This document shows, in pieces, positions 16,261 to 24,081 of a stretch of DNA of 64,000 nucleotides. Source of the stretch: Kribbella catacumbae DSM 19601 (GTDB lineage: Bacteria; Actinomycetota; Actinomycetes; Propionibacteriales; Kribbellaceae); NCBI RefSeq assembly GCF_000372465.1, contig NZ_AQUZ01000007.1, positions 95,128 through 159,127 on the forward strand, in the 5' to 3' direction. Numbering within the stretch: position 1 is the stretch's first letter; each line of letters opens with the position of its first letter. A model generated the notes under the pieces. The model did no database searches, was not told the origin of the DNA, and saw nothing but the letters and a program-made list of their open reading frames with translations. A program made the translations under genes and the position numbers.

Positions 16261-16313
16261 CGGTCAGGGTGCCGAGGCAGGGGAACTGATTGGTCATCCC
16301 GGCACCCTGACCG
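16261..16313. repeat. Inverted repeat with 14-bp perfect arms
   Basis: CGGTCAGGGTGCCG (16261-16274) and its exact complement (16300-16313) are separated by 25 bp. It lies in the divergent spacer between the 90-aa gene and the DUF6879 operon. There is no T-tract. It may be an operator or an insulating stem-loop. Confidence 0.6.
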
Positions 16314-16361
16314 GCATGAGAGGTACACAGTGCCGCTGACAAGCCAGGTCAGATGCAGAGC

Positions 16362-16423
16362 AATATTCCATATAGAAAGAGGAATATCAAGCCAATTCGA
16401 TTACTCTGCAGGCAGATATTCCA
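16362..16423. promoter_or_regulatory. AT-rich operator/promoter region with three ATATTCC sites
   Basis: ATATTCC at 16363-16369 faces GGAATAT at 16381-16387 as an inverted repeat, and a third ATATTCC lies at 16416-16422. The stretch is markedly AT-rich for this genome and stands about 60 bp before the three-gene regulator operon. It is a good candidate for binding by the Xre regulator encoded in that operon. Confidence 0.5.
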
Positions 16424-16484
16424 ATCATGACAGCATTGTGTCTATGGTTGCTCTGCCAGCACTCTGATCAAGGAGGACGTCCCG

Positions 16485-16679
16485 ATGTCACAGCTGCTAC
16501 GGATCGCCGGTGATTGCCCGGACAACAAGACCTGCCCGGCCACCTGGACTCGGGCCATCGACCCCGACTCCGTGTACGTCGTTGGGGCGATCGTCGAGGG
16601 TGACGATGAACTCCTCGCGAAGGCCGGACCCGGGGAGGCTGTTGTCCGGATTCCTCGTACCCTTTGGGAGAGCCGTTGA
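16485..16679 (+). CDS. Small hypothetical protein at the head of the DUF6879 operon
   Basis: 64 residues, with two cysteines in CPDNKTC and a compact beta-rich C-terminus (VYVVGAIVEGDDELLAK, ending VVRIPRTLWESR). GGAGG lies shortly before the ATG, and the stop overlaps the next start (TGATG). I do not recognise a family. It takes the place that small partner proteins such as DUF397 occupy in streptomycete WhiJ-type loci, but it is not an obvious DUF397 protein. Probably co-translated with the next two genes. Confidence 0.7.
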   Translation: MSQLLRIAGDCPDNKTCPATWTRAIDPDSVYVVGAIVEGDDELLAKAGPGEAVVRIPRTLWESR

Positions 16680-17248
16680 TGTTGCCCGAGGATCAGGTGG
16701 ACGCCATCTTCGAGGGTTTCCAGCGCAGCGCATTCCGCCTCGAGGCTCTCGACCACTACCAAGTCGGGTCGGACGGGGGAGACGTAGTGCGCTACTTGGC
16801 CGGCGAGCCCGAACCGGATCCGCAGCGAAAAGGGGCGTGGCTAGAGGTACTGCGTACAGAACATGCTGCGGGCAAGCTCCGGCACCGAGTGCACGTACTG
16901 CGATCACCCCTGAGCGATTACCTACGCTACGAATGCGAGTGGGGGTACGTGCCGAACGCCGAGGCTGGAGAGCAGATCCATATCCTCGACCTCTCAGAGC
17001 ACGAACTTCGCACCGACCTCGAACTGCTCGAGGACTTCTGGCTCATGGACGACGAGACCGTTCTCCGCATGCACTACGACGAGCGCGGCGCCTACCTCGG
17101 CGCGAGTCTTACCGACGACGTCGTGCCGTATCGTCAAACCCGCGACGCCGCTCTGGCCGGCAGCGAGGACTTCACTACCTGGTGGAACCAGCACCCGCAG
17201 TACTGGCGAGCCAATCAGCGGGAGCCGGAGAAACCTACCCGAGCATGA
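16679..17248 (+). CDS. DUF6879-family protein
   Basis: 189-residue cytoplasmic protein. The family pattern is recognisable: FEGFQRSAFRLEALDHYQV at the start, a W-L-E-V-L-R-T-E-H-A-A-G-K segment, RVHVLRSPLSDYLRYECEW, a central DLSEH and a C-terminal W-W-N-Q-H. Such proteins are commonly encoded beside Xre/Scr1-type regulators in actinobacteria; the biochemical role is unknown. The ATG at 16679 overlaps the preceding stop, and the gene ends in an ATGA overlap with the regulator. Its tight coupling suggests the three products act together. Confidence 0.75.
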   Translation: MLPEDQVDAIFEGFQRSAFRLEALDHYQVGSDGGDVVRYLAGEPEPDPQRKGAWLEVLRTEHAAGKLRHRVHVLRSPLSDYLRYECEWGYVPNAEAGEQIHILDLSEHELRTDLELLEDFWLMDDETVLRMHYDERGAYLGASLTDDVVPYRQTRDAALAGSEDFTTWWNQHPQYWRANQREPEKPTRA

Positions 17249-18087
17249 CCGCTACGAACGACGCGTCCGGGGCTCATGACCTTGCGACGACTCTGCGCGA
17301 GCTTCGACGCCGTGCCGGTCTGGGCGGCGTCGAAGCCGCTCGTCGCGCTGCCGTCAGCCAGTCGAAGATCTCAAAGCTGGAGAACGGGCGACTCCGGGCC
17401 GATCCCGAGGACGTTCGGATCCTGTGCGACGTCTACGACGTACCTGCTGACGAGCGGGACGACCTGATCAGGCTTGCGACCGAGCTGAAGTCCGAGAGCC
17501 AACTGTCGCGGGTCGTCCTGACCCGGGGAGCTGCACGCCTCCAACAGCAGATCGGCCAACTGGAGTCGAGGGCGAAGCTCCTGCGCAGTTATCAGCCCAC
17601 GATGGTGCCCGGACTCCTGCAGACGCGGGCTTATGCAGAGCTCGTCTTCAGTGATGGACTCGCCGATGATGACGCCCATGCCGCGGTTGCCGCCCGCCAG
17701 GACCGCGGCAATATCCTCGACGACGATGCGGTGCAATTCGTGCTGATCATCACCGAGGGCGCACTACGCTGGCAGGCAAGCGATCCGCACCTCATGACCG
17801 AGCAACTGGACAAGATCATCGCGATCTCACGGCGCGCGAACGTCCAGCTCGGAGTCATTCCTTGGACGACGCCCGTCGAGGTCTTCTGCACTCACGCCTT
17901 CCACATGTACGACTCCGCTGCCGTGGTGATCGGCACCGAAGTCGCCGCGGGCATGCTTGCAGCGCCCGAGGACGTGGCCGTCTACCAGCGGCTGTTCGAA
18001 CGGCTGCATACCGTGGCATCCATCGGGGACGATGCCCGACGAGAACTGCTCCGGATCAGGAACGACTACCAACTACTCGGAGGCTGA
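17245..18087 (+). CDS. Xre-family regulator with Scr1/DUF5753 domain
   Basis: 280 residues. The N-terminal helix-turn-helix (about 10-75) reads LATTLRELRRRAGLGGVEAA, then AAVSQSKISKLENGR. The C-terminal DUF5753/Scr1-type domain shows LRSYQPTMVPGLLQTRAYAE, VAARQDRGNIL, FVLIITEGALRWQ and QLGVIPWTT. WhiJ-like proteins with this layout repress development or antibiotic genes in streptomycetes and are relieved by a small partner protein. The ATG at 17245 overlaps the DUF6879 stop. A longer in-frame reading from 16510 is only a shadow of the upstream genes. The likely target is the ATATTCC operator region before this operon. Confidence 0.85.
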   Translation: MTATNDASGAHDLATTLRELRRRAGLGGVEAARRAAVSQSKISKLENGRLRADPEDVRILCDVYDVPADERDDLIRLATELKSESQLSRVVLTRGAARLQQQIGQLESRAKLLRSYQPTMVPGLLQTRAYAELVFSDGLADDDAHAAVAARQDRGNILDDDAVQFVLIITEGALRWQASDPHLMTEQLDKIIAISRRANVQLGVIPWTTPVEVFCTHAFHMYDSAAVVIGTEVAAGMLAAPEDVAVYQRLFERLHTVASIGDDARRELLRIRNDYQLLGG

Positions 18088-18141
18088 GCGGCAGCCTGCC
18101 AGGCGACGTACTCCGCGATCACGTGCCGTGAAGGCCGGATC

Positions 18142-18513
18142 TCAAGCCGAGTTCGCCTCGCGGAACTGGTCGAGATCCAGCTCGACTTCCACACCGTTGA
18201 GGATCGCGACGATCCGTGGCTGCTCGGCTCCGGTGGCGTGCAGGTAGTCCGCCAAGGTCGAAAGCAACATGTCATGCCGACGTTCCAGACGCGAGACGAC
18301 GGCTTGCCCAACGCCCAGCTTCGCGGCTACCTCGACCTGGGTGAGAGCCCCAGCTCGCCGGATCGTCGCCAGGTTCGCGGCGTAGACCCGATCCATTTCC
18401 CGCGCCTCGACCTCGACCTCGGCAACTGCGGCTGCGACCTCGGGGCGGGCGAGCAACTCGTTCAGCCGATCATTAGCACGCCTGAAATTCGCCTCGCCGG
18501 CACGCTTTCTGCC
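18142..18513 (-). CDS. HigA-like Xre antitoxin
   Basis: 123 residues. An N-terminal helical dimer region (RLNELLARPEVAAAVAEVEV) is followed by a helix-turn-helix (NLATIRRAGALTQVEVAAKL, then GVGQAVVSRLER). It should neutralise the toxin encoded just upstream and repress the operon. I favour the GTG at 18513, which has GAGGGGG a few bases upstream, inside the end of the toxin gene. An ATG at 18546 would overlap the toxin by 28 bases. The gene converges on the Scr1-type regulator. Its N-terminus is the intact version of the remnant at 15850-15964. Confidence 0.8.
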   Translation of the reverse strand, partial: GRKRAGEANFRRANDRLNELLARPEVAAAVAEVEVEAREMDRVYAANLATIRRAGALTQVEVAAKLGVGQAVVSRLERRHDMLLSTLADYLHATGAEQPRIVAILNGVEVELDLDQFREANSA

Positions 18514-18518
18514 CACCG

Positions 18519-18917
18519 CTACCCCCTCGTCGCTTCCCGTTTCCATTGATCGATCAGCCCGTCGGCGCGGGCTCCCACCGAGTTGCGGAAGACATCCCCG
18601 ATCCGGGCCTTGTCGCCGGCGAAGAGCGCAACCACGACGACGTCGGAGTCGGGCGGGAACCAGCAGATGAGCCGGATCGCGACACCATCCCGGTATGGAT
18701 GTGAGACCCGCCAGAGGGGATACCGCTTCGACTGCCGCACCCATCGCAGGGTCGCCGTTTCGGTTTCGCGAGTGGGCGGTTCCTTGAGGTCCTGGAGATG
18801 CTTGAGTTCGGCAGCGACGAGGACGAGCACCTGTTTCGCATGCTCATCCCCTTTGTCCGCTCGTGTTTCGACCCGGTCGAGCCAGTCACCGAAGTCCGCC
18901 GGCCAGTCGATCTGCAC
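18519..18917 (-). CDS. RelE/HigB-like toxin of a type II toxin-antitoxin pair
   Basis: 132 residues, first gene of the pair (HigBA order). The central and C-terminal part (RQSKRYPLWRVSHPYRDGVA, ICWFPPDSDVVVVALFAGDK) has the beta-sheet and basic-residue pattern of RelE-superfamily mRNA interferases. That fits ribosome-dependent or free mRNA cleavage, but the exact subfamily is not certain. The stop (18519-18521) stands a few bases before the antitoxin GTG. Upstream lie a perfect 12-bp palindrome (likely operator) and, 94 bp away, palindromic repeat B. Confidence 0.7.
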   Translation of the reverse strand: MQIDWPADFGDWLDRVETRADKGDEHAKQVLVLVAAELKHLQDLKEPPTRETETATLRWVRQSKRYPLWRVSHPYRDGVAIRLICWFPPDSDVVVVALFAGDKARIGDVFRNSVGARADGLIDQWKREATRG

Positions 18918-18935
18918 CTTAGACTATGTCACTGG

Positions 18936-18947
18936 AGTCATATGACT
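18936..18947. promoter_or_regulatory. Palindromic operator before the HigBA-like pair
   Basis: AGTCATATGACT is a perfect 12-bp palindrome 19 bp upstream of the toxin start, with a related half-site TCATAT at 18954-18959. An AT-rich palindrome at this place is typical for autorepression by the antitoxin-toxin complex. Confidence 0.6.
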
Positions 18948-19010
18948 TCAAAATCATATCCTCAGATTCCTGCGGCGGCAAGCACTCGTCTGCCGACGCG
19001 CCTTCGCCGG

Positions 19011-19113
19011 TGTCCCGATCGACAGGTAGTGCACCGGGTGTACGGCGTCTCGGGCGCACTGTCCAGGCGGGAGGCAAGGATGCCCGCCGGACTACGTCCT
19101 GTCCGTCGGGACA
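19011..19113. repeat. 103-bp imperfect palindromic repeat, copy B
   Basis: Same length and orientation as copy A, without gaps. Ends TGTCCCGATCGACAGG (19011-19026) and CCTGTCCGTCGGGACA (19098-19113) pair at 14 of 16 positions. Many A/B differences are C-to-G changes, as expected if pairing partners co-vary. It stands upstream of the HigBA-like pair and 37 bp before the 3' end of the GH43 lipoprotein gene. Confidence 0.8.
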
Positions 19114-19149
19114 CAATCCGGTGGGATCACCCTCTTGATGCGGCCTGGA

Positions 19150-20130
19150 CTAGGGCGTGGCCGGGTTCTGCTTCAGGGGTGGTTGGACTGCAGGGACGTC
19201 GCCGTTCCAGGTGAGTTCGGAGAGCCACATGGTGCGGCCGGGTGGGTCGACGCCGACCAGGGCTGGGTCCCAGGCGTGGTAGACGAACCAGTAGCGGTCG
19301 TCCTTGAGCAGGACCATGTTGTGACCGGGGCCGGCGGCGTCGTTCGATGAGGTGAGGATGGGGTCGCCGGTCTTCGTGCACGGACCGGTCGGCGTCGTAC
19401 AGAGTGCGTGGCCGACCGCGTACTCCGCCTTGTCGAAGGCGTTGGCGGAGTAGAAGAGATGGAACTTGCCGTTGCGCTCGACAACATAAGGCGCTTCGAC
19501 GAGATTGCCCTCCCAGGGCAGCGTCTGCTTGATCAGGCGGGTGGGTTCGCCGGTCAGCGTCAGGCCGTCGGGGGCTAGTTGGGAGACGTAGATCCAGGTG
19601 TCGACGCTGACCGCGTTGCCGTCGTTCTTCCAGTAGAGCCAGCGCCGGCCGGACGAGTCCTCGAACGGGCTCGCGTCGATCGAGCCACCCTCAGCTACCT
19701 GACAGATCAGGGGTTTGCTCGATTTGTCGACAAATGGACCTTCTGGCTTCGAGGCCACCGCGACACCGATACATTGCCGCCCGGACGCGGTGTCGGAAGT
19801 CGTGTAATACATGACGAAACGATCAGTTCCCTGTACTGCGACCTCTGGCGCCCAGACCTTGCCCGGTGAGGTCCATGCGGGCAGGGATGGCAACGCGTCG
19901 CCGACCTGGTCCCAGGACACCAGGTCCGTGGACTTCAGCGTCTGCACGTTGCCGAGCGGCCCGTTCGTCGCGTAGGCGTAGTACTGGTCGCCGACCGCGA
20001 TCACGTGCGGGTCGGCGAAGTTGTTGTCGTACACAGGATTCGTGAAGCCCATCGTTGCCCTTTCAGCACCGCCGGGGTTGCTGCACCCCACCAACAAGAG
20101 GCTCAGCAGCAACCCCGGCCAGCGCAGCAT
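19150..20130 (-). CDS. Glycoside hydrolase family 43 lipoprotein (arabinanase/arabinofuranosidase type)
   Basis: 326 residues. A short signal with lipobox LVGC indicates surface attachment. A five-bladed propeller of GH43 type follows. The likely catalytic residues are visible: Asp in NNFADPHVIAVG (general base), Asp in GGSIDASPFED (pKa modulator) and Glu in NLVEAPYVVE (general acid). It should cleave arabinan or arabinoxylan side chains or backbone at the cell surface. The ATG at 20130 overlaps the stop of the upstream GH43 gene (TGATG); a GTG at 20133 is an alternative. Last gene of the arabinan operon. Confidence 0.88.
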   Translation of the reverse strand: MLRWPGLLLSLLLVGCSNPGGAERATMGFTNPVYDNNFADPHVIAVGDQYYAYATNGPLGNVQTLKSTDLVSWDQVGDALPSLPAWTSPGKVWAPEVAVQGTDRFVMYYTTSDTASGRQCIGVAVASKPEGPFVDKSSKPLICQVAEGGSIDASPFEDSSGRRWLYWKNDGNAVSVDTWIYVSQLAPDGLTLTGEPTRLIKQTLPWEGNLVEAPYVVERNGKFHLFYSANAFDKAEYAVGHALCTTPTGPCTKTGDPILTSSNDAAGPGHNMVLLKDDRYWFVYHAWDPALVGVDPPGRTMWLSELTWNGDVPAVQPPLKQNPATP

Positions 20131-22352
20131 CACTTGCTCGCGTAGAACCGCAAGTAGTCGAACGTAGCCACCGGCGGCGGGTTGGAGCCGGTCTGGTCGC
20201 CGTGCGTGTAAAGGCCGAGCTTCGGAGTCGTCCCAGCCGGCAGCACCCAGGCTGCACCCCAGGTCCACTGCTTGCCGTCGACACTGGTCCCCGCCCGGTA
20301 GACGTGCTCCCCAGCCGCATTGCGCTGGTAGGCGAGCCGCATCCACAGAGTCGGCGCCGATCGCCCGATCGCCGCAGCGCCGTAGCTGGTCGCCCCGTCA
20401 GAACGCGCCACGAGCTCCCGGCCGAACTCGGTCTGCCGCGTCCTCCAGATCGACACGTCCCCGAGCCGGGCGAAGTCGTTGTCGTTCAGGTACGCGATCA
20501 TCCCCGCCTGCTGGTAGTTGCGGATGTCGCCCTCGCCGAGATCGAGATGCAGCTTCGTCTCCGCGATCCAACTGTCCCGCGCCGGCGTCTGGTGGAAGAG
20601 CAGCCCGGCATTGTTGCCCGAGCCCACCAGATCGGTGTTCTGCATCGGCCACGACAACTTGCCCTCGGCAACAACTGCTCGCGCATCCGGTCGCACCCAC
20701 GACCACTGGTCACCAAGACCCGAGCCGTTGAAATCATCACCAGCCAACAACTCCCCAGCAACCGGTACCGCGGCGGCGCGGCGTACCGGAGCCGCCACCG
20801 GGCGAACGGTCAGGTTGTCGACCTCGGCCGTCCCCAGCCAGCTCACCGGAGCGGATCGCACCTTCAGCCCTGGTACGTCGAGTCGCGCCTCCGCGTAGAG
20901 GTCGCCGAGCCCGGTGTCGCTCACCCGAGCGGTCACGGTGGTGCCGAGGACCTGCACCGCCAGGTTGTTCCACTGCGACCGGTCGAAGTCGGCAGGTAGG
21001 GCAGCACTCGCGGTGCGCCCGCCGGCAGCGATACTCACCTTGCTGCCACGAGCGCTGACCACCACGGCGCCGCCGCCGAGAACGGTGGTGAAGCTACTCC
21101 CGAGCTTGACGTTGGCCTCGACGCGCACCGACCCACCCGGCACCGACTGCTTCGTCGTTGCCGCGCCGCGGATGGACGCAGTGGGACCACCAAGCGAGTC
21201 ACCAGCCAGCCTGGTCGCGCCCAGCAGTCCGCCGGCTGGATCGGCCGAGTTGATCCCGGCCGCTGAGCCGGTCGTCGGCGCGGGCTGTGGCGTATCGGAC
21301 GGACCGGCGCCAGCCCGGGTGCGCGGCCAGCCGTCGATCCAGTCGATCCGGTCGATCAGCATCGGCCGCCGGTTGATGCCGAACGGGTCGGTCAACCACG
21401 GCGTACTGCGGTCGATCGCGTGGTAGACGATGTGGTCCTGCCCGGCCGCGTCGGTCATGAAGGCGTGGTGGCCCGGGCCGATCCACTTGTTGCCGTTCTG
21501 GGTGATCACCGTCGTGCCGCCGACGCGCGACTCGTTCAGGCTCACCCCGTTGGCGTCCAGGAAAGGCCCACGGGGCGACTTGGAGCGGCCGGCGAAGACG
21601 GAGTACCCGGTGGTCGGGCCCGCACAGCAGTTCATCGACGAGCCCATCAGGTAGTACCAGCCGTCGCGGTAGACGACGTACGCGCCCTCGTAGCGGTCGC
21701 CGACCGTCACCTGGGTGGGAGTACCGACCGAGTGCAAGCCGTCGGGGGAGAGTTCGGTGACGGAGATGCCACCGTAGAAGCCGCCGCTGTACATGTAGCG
21801 CTTGCCGTCGGCGGCGGTGAGCATGGCCGGGTCGATCGTGCCGAAGTAGCCGCCGTTGCCGTCGGGCTTCGGGGCGACCACCGGGCTGTCGGTGGCGGTC
21901 CAGGGACCTGCGGGAGTCGGGGCGGTGGCCACGCCGATCCCCGGATCGCCACCTGGGTTGGCGAGTGTGTCGGTGACGGTGAAGTACATGACGTACCGGC
22001 CGCCGAAGTACCGGATGTCGGGAGCCCAGAAGAAGGAGCCGGGTGCGGCCCAAGCGGGTTTGGTGCTGTCGTTGAAGACCGTGCCGAGGTACTCCCAGTC
22101 GCCGAAGTCCTTGGTCCTGGCCATGTGCATCAGGCCGAACGGGCCGTTGGCGACGAGCGGGTCCGAGGTGGCGTAGGCGTACCAGTAGCCGTCGCGGCCC
22201 TGGATGATCGCCGGGTCGGCGAAAGTGTCGGCGAAGGATGCTGAGATGTCGTTGAGCGTGGTCACGGGTGGCGGCGCCGCGACTGCGGCCGTAGTACCGG
22301 CGGCAATCGCGACCACGGCAGTTACTGCTGCTAGTAAGCGTTTAGGAGGCAT
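20130..22352 (-). CDS. Secreted multidomain GH43 enzyme with C-terminal lectin-like domain
   Basis: 740 residues with a classical signal peptide (MPPKRLLAAVTAVVAIAAGT, cleavage near AVAA). GH43 catalytic propeller spans about 30-350, with Asp in FADTFADPAII, Asp in GTIDPAMLTA and Glu in DRYEGAYVVY. A linker and a beta-rich region (about 400-540) follow. The C-terminal domain (about 545-740) begins DDFNGSGLGDQWSWVRPDAR and resembles the concanavalin-like domain found at the end of many beta-xylosidases/arabinofuranosidases (DUF1349 type). Expected to attack extracellular arabinan or xylan. It follows the importer genes by 23 bp and has GGGGA ahead of its ATG. Confidence 0.87.
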   Translation of the reverse strand: MPPKRLLAAVTAVVAIAAGTTAAVAAPPPVTTLNDISASFADTFADPAIIQGRDGYWYAYATSDPLVANGPFGLMHMARTKDFGDWEYLGTVFNDSTKPAWAAPGSFFWAPDIRYFGGRYVMYFTVTDTLANPGGDPGIGVATAPTPAGPWTATDSPVVAPKPDGNGGYFGTIDPAMLTAADGKRYMYSGGFYGGISVTELSPDGLHSVGTPTQVTVGDRYEGAYVVYRDGWYYLMGSSMNCCAGPTTGYSVFAGRSKSPRGPFLDANGVSLNESRVGGTTVITQNGNKWIGPGHHAFMTDAAGQDHIVYHAIDRSTPWLTDPFGINRRPMLIDRIDWIDGWPRTRAGAGPSDTPQPAPTTGSAAGINSADPAGGLLGATRLAGDSLGGPTASIRGAATTKQSVPGGSVRVEANVKLGSSFTTVLGGGAVVVSARGSKVSIAAGGRTASAALPADFDRSQWNNLAVQVLGTTVTARVSDTGLGDLYAEARLDVPGLKVRSAPVSWLGTAEVDNLTVRPVAAPVRRAAAVPVAGELLAGDDFNGSGLGDQWSWVRPDARAVVAEGKLSWPMQNTDLVGSGNNAGLLFHQTPARDSWIAETKLHLDLGEGDIRNYQQAGMIAYLNDNDFARLGDVSIWRTRQTEFGRELVARSDGATSYGAAAIGRSAPTLWMRLAYQRNAAGEHVYRAGTSVDGKQWTWGAAWVLPAGTTPKLGLYTHGDQTGSNPPPVATFDYLRFYASK

Positions 22353-22375
22353 GGGCAGGGGTCCCCTTTCACAAA

Positions 22376-23203
22376 TCAACCTTTGATGCCGCTGCGGGCG
22401 ACACCTTCGATGACGTAGCGCTGGACGAAGACGTAGAGGATCAGTACCGGTACGGCGGCGACGGTCGCGCCGGCCATGATCACCGGGTAGTCGGTCGTGT
22501 AGGCGCCCTGCAGCAGGCTCAGGCCGGCCGGCAGGGTGAGGCGTTCGGGGCTGAACAGCACGAAGAGCGGCCAGACGAAGTCGTTCCAGTTGGCCAGGAA
22601 CGACAGCACCGTCAGGGTGGCCAGCGCCGGCTTGGCGTTCGGCAGGATGATCCGGGTGAAGATGGTCCAGGCGTTCGCGCCGTCGATCAGCGCGACCTCC
22701 TCGAGCTCCTTCGGGATGGCCAGGAAGAACTGCCGCATGAAGAACACCCCGAACGCACCGGCCGCGCCGGGGACGACCAGCGCCCACAGCGTGTCCAGCC
22801 AGCCCAGGTTGTCCATCAGTAGGTAGTTCGGCATCAGGAAGACGAAGCCGGGGATGAACAGGGTCAGCAAGATGAAGGAGAAGATGAAATTCTTGAAGCG
22901 GAACTCCATCCTCGCCAGGGCGTAGCCGGCCATCGAGGCCACCACGACCACCAGCGCCGCGTGCAGGGTCGCCGCGGCAAAGCTGTTCAGCGCCCAGCGC
23001 AGTACCGGGTTCTGGCCGCCGGTGGTGAGGACCTCACCGAACGCCCGCCCACTCGGGTCCTGCGGGATCAGGGTCGGCGGATCGGCCTGCGACTCACCGA
23101 CCGTCTTGATCGAGGTGACGACCATCCACAGCAACGGGACGATCACCAGCAGGGTCAGCAGCACGACCAGCACCCAGAAGAAGGCGGACGGTCTGCGTTT
23201 CAT
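22376..23203 (-). CDS. Carbohydrate ABC importer permease (MalG/AraQ type)
   Basis: 275 residues with six membrane helices. The EAA-loop appears as ELEEVALIDGANAWTIFTRI followed by the LPNAKPALATLTV segment, the site that contacts the ATPase. The C-terminal RYVIEGVARSGIKG is typical of MalG-like subunits. Pairs with the next upstream permease, to which it is joined by an ATGA overlap. No ATPase gene is present here; such importers usually share an MsiK-type ATPase encoded elsewhere. Likely cargo is arabino-oligosaccharides, by context. Confidence 0.92.
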   Translation of the reverse strand: MKRRPSAFFWVLVVLLTLLVIVPLLWMVVTSIKTVGESQADPPTLIPQDPSGRAFGEVLTTGGQNPVLRWALNSFAAATLHAALVVVVASMAGYALARMEFRFKNFIFSFILLTLFIPGFVFLMPNYLLMDNLGWLDTLWALVVPGAAGAFGVFFMRQFFLAIPKELEEVALIDGANAWTIFTRIILPNAKPALATLTVLSFLANWNDFVWPLFVLFSPERLTLPAGLSLLQGAYTTDYPVIMAGATVAAVPVLILYVFVQRYVIEGVARSGIKG

Positions 23204-24081
23204 GACTTACGCTCCTTCATCAGCCGGAACACGACGAGGGCGACGATCGCCAGGCAGATCGCGAGCAGGTAGCTCATCGCCGCGGCCTGCCCCATCCGGA
23301 ACTGGCTGAATCCCGTGTCGGTGATCACCATCAACGCCGTCGTGGTGGTGTCACCGGGTCCGCCCTGCGTGATCAGCAGCGCCTGGCCGAACATGTTGGC
23401 GCTGGCCAGCAGGGTGATCACGACGATGAAGACGGTGACCGGCCGCAGCCCCGGCAGCGTGACGTGCCGGAACTGCTGCCAGGTGCTGGCCCCGTCGAGC
23501 TCGGCCGCCTCGTACTGCTCGGCCGGGATGTCCTGCAGCCCGGCCAGGTAGATGATCGCGTTGAAGCCGGCCGTCCACCACACCGTCACCGCGACCAGCG
23601 CGACGAAAGCCCACGGCTGCTCGGTGGTCCAGCCGATCTCGGAGATGCCGAAGACGCCGAGGAAGGCGTTCAGGATGCCGAACGTGGTGTCCAGGATGTA
23701 GCGGAACATCAGGCCGATGACCGCCACACCCAGCACGTATGGCGCGAAGTACACGGCCCGGAAGAACGTCCGGCCCGGGAACTTGCGATTCAGCAGCACG
23801 GCCAGGCCGAGCGGTACCGCCACCAGGAACGGCACCGACGCGACCGTGAAGATCCCGGTCGCCCGCATGCCGTGCCAGAACGGCTCGGCCGTGGCCGACA
23901 GCGGGTCGAACAGGTCCTTGTAGTTCTGCAGCCCGACGAACGGCTTGCCCGGCAACTGGAAGTCCCAGTCGTGCAGGCTCATCCACAGACCGAAGACCGC
24001 CGGCCCGACGACGAACAGCAGGAACAAGGCGAGGTACGGCGCCAGAAACAGATACGGCGTAGCCCGGCCGTATCCCCTCAC
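23200..24081 (-). CDS. Carbohydrate ABC importer permease (MalF/AraP type)
   Basis: 293 residues with six predicted helices. The EAA-type loop is EQYEAAELDGASTWQQFRHV followed by TLPGLRPV. The N-terminus (PYLFLAPYLALFLLFVVGPAVF-like) is typical of the MalF/UgpA group. Overlaps the binding-protein gene and the second permease gene by ATGA at each end, so all three are translationally coupled. Confidence 0.92.
   Translation of the reverse strand: MRGYGRATPYLFLAPYLALFLLFVVGPAVFGLWMSLHDWDFQLPGKPFVGLQNYKDLFDPLSATAEPFWHGMRATGIFTVASVPFLVAVPLGLAVLLNRKFPGRTFFRAVYFAPYVLGVAVIGLMFRYILDTTFGILNAFLGVFGISEIGWTTEQPWAFVALVAVTVWWTAGFNAIIYLAGLQDIPAEQYEAAELDGASTWQQFRHVTLPGLRPVTVFIVVITLLASANMFGQALLITQGGPGDTTTTALMVITDTGFSQFRMGQAAAMSYLLAICLAIVALVVFRLMKERKS

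Noticed and set aside
16510..17244. N-terminal extension giving a 525-residue form of the Xre/Scr1 regulator
   Set aside because: The extension overlaps two well-supported genes in another frame and is Arg/Pro-rich shadow sequence; the helix-turn-helix begins right after the ATG at 17245.
15747..19113. CRISPR array or integrated phage between the two repeats
   Set aside because: Only two repeat copies 3.2 kb apart, no spacer array, no cas genes, no integrase and no structural phage genes.
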